From Eulemur rufifrons (taxonomy: Eukaryota; Chordata; Mammalia; Primates; Lemuridae), in assembly GCF_041146395.1 (NCBI RefSeq), contig NC_091002.1, positions 3,962,501 to 4,026,500 on the forward strand: a stretch of 64,000 bases of DNA, read 5' to 3'. Numbering within the stretch: position 1 is the first letter of the stretch; each line of letters begins with the position of its first letter. This document shows, piece after piece, positions 61,335 to 64,000 of the stretch. The notes under the pieces were generated by a model. That model saw only the letters and a list, made by a program, of their open reading frames with translations. It was not told the origin of the DNA and searched no databases. Made by a program: the position numbers and the translations under genes.

Positions 61335-61630
61335 ATAGCAACGTGCAATTATTCAGGGACTTTTCTGAAAGGTTGAGAGCTTTCCCAAAATTATAGTCAT
61401 GTTTTAAAACAGAATCTGCCCCTCCACCCCTTTAAAAAATAGGCTCTGGTTCTGTGGAACCTACAGCAGGTGGTGGAGCTGGGATTCCCATCTCGGTGGG
61501 ACTGGTCCTAAGGCCTCTGTTCTCACCCCTGGCTGTGGGGCCTTCATCTGCAAACACCACCTGCTAAGGTGCCCACCTGCCAGGGCAGCCGGGGAGGGAG
61601 GGCCTGAGCATCTAGAACGGGAAGTCTAGG
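61335..61630. other. AT-leaning to GC-rich spacer
   Basis: TTTAAATAGCAACGTGCAAT TATTC begins an AT-leaning stretch to about 61,440. CTAGGTAAGAA at 61,626 resembles a splice donor, without an exon. No repeat identified. Confidence 0.3.
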
Positions 61631-61634
61631 TAAG

Positions 61635-61960
61635 AATTTATTCATCTACTAATTCATCCCTTTACTCACCCATCCATTCACCCATCCACTCATCCGCTCG
61701 CTCCCCCACCCACTCTCTCACTAAACATCTGTGGAGTGTACCTGCGCTCCACGTACACTTCCAGGACGCCAAGGTGAGCAAGGCCTGGTCCCCACCCCTT
61801 TGGGCTTTGTGTCTGTGGGGGAGACAGACACTGAGCCAATACATGGTACGTAGTATGAGGTGGCTGCGTTGTAGGGAGTTCCAGGACAAATGTCCCTGGG
61901 GAGGGCTGGGAGGAGGTGCAGGGAGGAAGTGGGGACACTGCTATGCGGTTCTTTCCTGGG
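61635..61960 (-). repeat. L2 LINE 3' end, reverse orientation
   Basis: A long ATCC tail (ATTCATCCC, CCCATCCATTCACCCATCC) leads into CTAAACATCTGTGGAGTGTA CC, GACGCCAAGGTGAGCAAGGC, GGGGGAGACAGACACTGAGC and GTTCCAGGACAAATGTCCC, all in reversed L2 order. Confidence 0.72.
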
Positions 61961-62011
61961 CTGCTGTGAAGGGGAGCAGAGAGTGGGGTGAGCTGGAAGG
62001 GGCCGGGAGGC

Positions 62012-62110
62012 AAAGTGCCGGCGCTTAGTAGGGCTTCAGTAAACGTTTGTGGAGTGAATGAATGAATGGCGTGTGGAATGAATGAAGGGCATGTTGAATG
62101 AATGAACGGA
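62012..62110 (+). repeat. L2 tail with expanded GAAT repeat
   Basis: CGCTTAGTAGGGCTTCAGTA AACGTTTGTGG is the forward L2 terminus; AGTGAATGAATGAATGG, GGAATGAATGAAGGGC and GAATGAATGAACGG are three expanded blocks of its tail. Confidence 0.78.
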
Positions 62111-62114
62111 GGGT

Positions 62115-62955
62115 GTGTTGGAGTTGTGCTCCAGAGGCTCGGGGTGGGGTCTAGAACGCCAGTCCAGGTTTCCCAACTCCGGGGTGGGAGTCCTTGGGCA
62201 TTCACTCTGGGGACCACGTCCCCACTCTAGGGTCACTTTGTGCTGTCGTCTAGAGTTTCGCAGAGTGGCCTCTGTCCCCGTTTGCAGTGCCCACCCCTCT
62301 GGGTTGATGTCGGGTCAGAGGCAGCTTTTGAAGTGCAGGCGCTCAGGTGGGCGCTGTGGGGTGGGCAGTTCAAGGCCGTCTTTCTCTGCCTGGGCCCCCC
62401 GCAGCGCAGGCCGGGCACACGCGGAGCCAGCGGGAGCTCAGTCTGGCCGAGCATCCAGGGGCGCAGGGTCACAGGACAAGAGGTGGGGGCAGGGCTGGAA
62501 CGTGGGGGCCTTGAGGAGCAGTTTCGGCTTCTGCTGTGGGTGCTGGGGAGCCCCTGCGGGACTTGGGCTGAGGGAGCACTGTGGCCTCATCCCTTGGCCC
62601 CAGGGAATCTGAATTTGCAGGCTCTTTCGTGGGCAACCCTGCGGGGTCACCAGAGACGTGGGAGGCAGGGTGCCGCAATGGCGCCTGAGCTGGGGGGCAC
62701 GAGAGGTGTGATTTGGGGCCATCTCAAGGTCAAACGATCACCTTGCACAATTCGACCATGTGGCGTGTGAACAGCCATGGGCAGGGCGGGACAGTGCCCT
62801 CTTCGCCAAGCACGGGACCTCCTTCCCGGCTGTTTGCAACTGGGACAGACGGGAGGGGCTTCTGCGAAGGACAGGTCTGCAGTTTCCCCATCCAGCTGTT
62901 TCTTCGTCCCGGGCCCAGGACGTGTGGAGGGGCCGAGTGCAGGCCTGGGGCGCAC
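62115..62955. other. GC-rich spacer
   Basis: No repeat or exon recognised. Open frames up to 176 codons overlap on both strands. Confidence 0.35.
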
Positions 62956-62959
62956 GGCC

Positions 62960-63150
62960 CTGCACCCAGGCCTGGCTCTGCTGCACCCCGGCTGTGTGGC
63001 CTCGGGCACCTTCCTCGCCCTCCCTGAGCCTGTTTCCGCACCTGGAAGGTGGGAGAGGTTGTGTTTTGCGGATGAAAAGGGTAAGATGTGTACAGCATTG
63101 AGTGCAGGCTCTGTACACAGTAGGTGCTCAAGAAGTGGTTGCCATTGGCT
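62960..63150 (+). repeat. MIR SINE
   Basis: GGCTGTGTGGCCTCGGGCAC, CTCCCTGAGCCTGTTTCCGC, GTAAGATGTGTACAGCATTG and CTGTACACAGTAGGTGCTCA AGAAG trace forward MIR into its 3' tail. Confidence 0.82.
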
Positions 63151-63261
63151 CTGTGGGAAGGGAGGACTTTCTCGCTACGTGGAACCTGAGAGAGCCCGAG
63201 TTGTGACCCGGCGGCTGGTGCTGATCGGGTCACCTGGAGGTTGACACAACAGGATGCAAAG

Positions 63262-63375
63262 GGTCATGTCTCCCAGTGCAGTCATCTTCCAAATGAGGAT
63301 TCTGAGGTCCAGAGAGTGCCATGCCTCGGAGATCACACAGCCTGTGTATGGCAGAGATGGTTCTAGAAAGCGGGT
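63262..63375 (-). repeat. MIR SINE fragment
   Basis: CAGTCATCTTCCAAATGAGG ATTCTGAGGTCCAGAGAGTG and GAGATCACACAGCCTGTGTA TGGC are reversed MIR. Confidence 0.8.
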
Positions 63376-63389
63376 CCTCTGGTCCCTGG

Positions 63390-63780
63390 CAGTATTGGTT
63401 TACTGAGGTTGTCATAACACATTGCTACAAACCAGGAGGCTTAAAACAGTAGAAAGTTATTCTCTCCCGGTCCTAGAGGCTGGAAGTCTGAGAGCAAGGG
63501 GTCCACGAGGCTGCCTATTCCCGCCGGAGGCTCTAGGGTGAAGCTTTCCTGCCTCGTCTGGCTCCGGGCAGCTCCAGGCATCCTTGGCTTGCGGCTGCAT
63601 CACTCCATTCTCGGCTGCCGTCTGTACGCGGCCGCCTCCTCTTCTGTGAGTCTCTCGTACGGACATTTGCCATTGGATTCAGGGCCCACCGGACAAGCTG
63701 GAATGGTCTCCTTATTTGAGATCCTTCATTTAATTGTAGCTGCAAAGACCCTTATCCAAATAAGGACCCGCCACAGGGCG
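63390..63780 (-). repeat. MLT1-type MaLR LTR
   Basis: GGTTGTCATAACACATTGCT, GGAGGCTTAAAACAGTAGAA AGTTATTC, GTCCTAGAGGCTGGAAGTCT G, then AGATCCTTCATTTAATTGTA GCTGCAAAGACCC and TATCCAAATAAGGACC give the reversed MLT1 from one end to the other. Solitary, non-coding LTR. Confidence 0.82.
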
Positions 63781-63784
63781 TGTG

Positions 63785-64000
63785 CGTTCGGCTGTGGGCG
63801 TGTGGCTTGGGGGCCCCGCCCAGCCCACCCCACTGTACACGGCCTCACAGCCCACCAGAGCTCTGCGGAGGCCTGGTCGGCCGCAGTGCGTGGTGGATTT
63901 TGATTTTCCGTTGAGAGCGTGGTTTTCTTCCCTGGGAGACGCGGTGGCAGAGGTGTGGAGCCCCCTTCCCGGCGCTGTGTGCTGTGTTTGGCAGCCCCCC
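63785..64000. other. GC-rich end of window
   Basis: Unique GC-rich sequence running off the window; nothing recognised. Confidence 0.4.

Overview
The window reads as nuclear DNA of a placental mammal. It is GC-rich and carries relics of old mammalian transposons throughout: L2, MIR, MER5-type hAT elements, MLT1-type LTRs and old L1 3' ends. I see no Alu, B1/B2, carnivore SINEC, ruminant Bov-tA, pig PRE or horse ERE copies. One L1 3' UTR (18,795-19,165) has the palindromic, tandem architecture I associate with laurasiatherian L1s, so a non-primate, probably laurasiatherian host is my best inference; species is not determinable here. I find no protein-coding exon, rRNA, tRNA, CRISPR array or bacterial operon that I can support. 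Open reading frames are numerous because the DNA is GC-rich and parts of it lack stop codons for compositional reasons.

Layout. 1-8 kb: L2 and MER5 relics, two old L1 fragments, AT-rich islands that look like non-coding regulatory DNA, and a head-to-head MIR pair. 8-19 kb: GC-rich spacer, LTR relics, a CTCF-like site, an E-box-rich minisatellite (16.4-16.7 kb) and the palindromic L1 3' UTR. 19-33 kb: scattered MIR/L2, several AT-rich islands and old unassigned repeats. 33-39 kb: a GT-rich mosaic inside an unusually long minus-strand open frame, an L1 3' end, a C-rich 19-bp minisatellite and a clean 50-bp minisatellite with ten copies. 39-53.8 kb: homeodomain/octamer-like AT islands around 41-42 kb, two MLT1 LTRs, and inverted L2 pairs. 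53.8-56.2 kb: a 2.45-kb G-rich minisatellite built on GGGGCA. 56.2-64 kb: MIR-rich GC DNA, further AT islands and a final MLT1 LTR.

No genes work together here in a visible way. The strongest biology is structural: a very G-rich, quadruplex-prone minisatellite with a thymine-free half, a sharp change of repeat variant and local higher-order units, together with six or more other tandem-repeat loci. That density fits a GC-rich, recombination-active (for example subtelomeric) interval of an intergenic or intronic region, which is inference. Repeat identifications are from recognition of consensus motifs by eye; boundaries are approximate.
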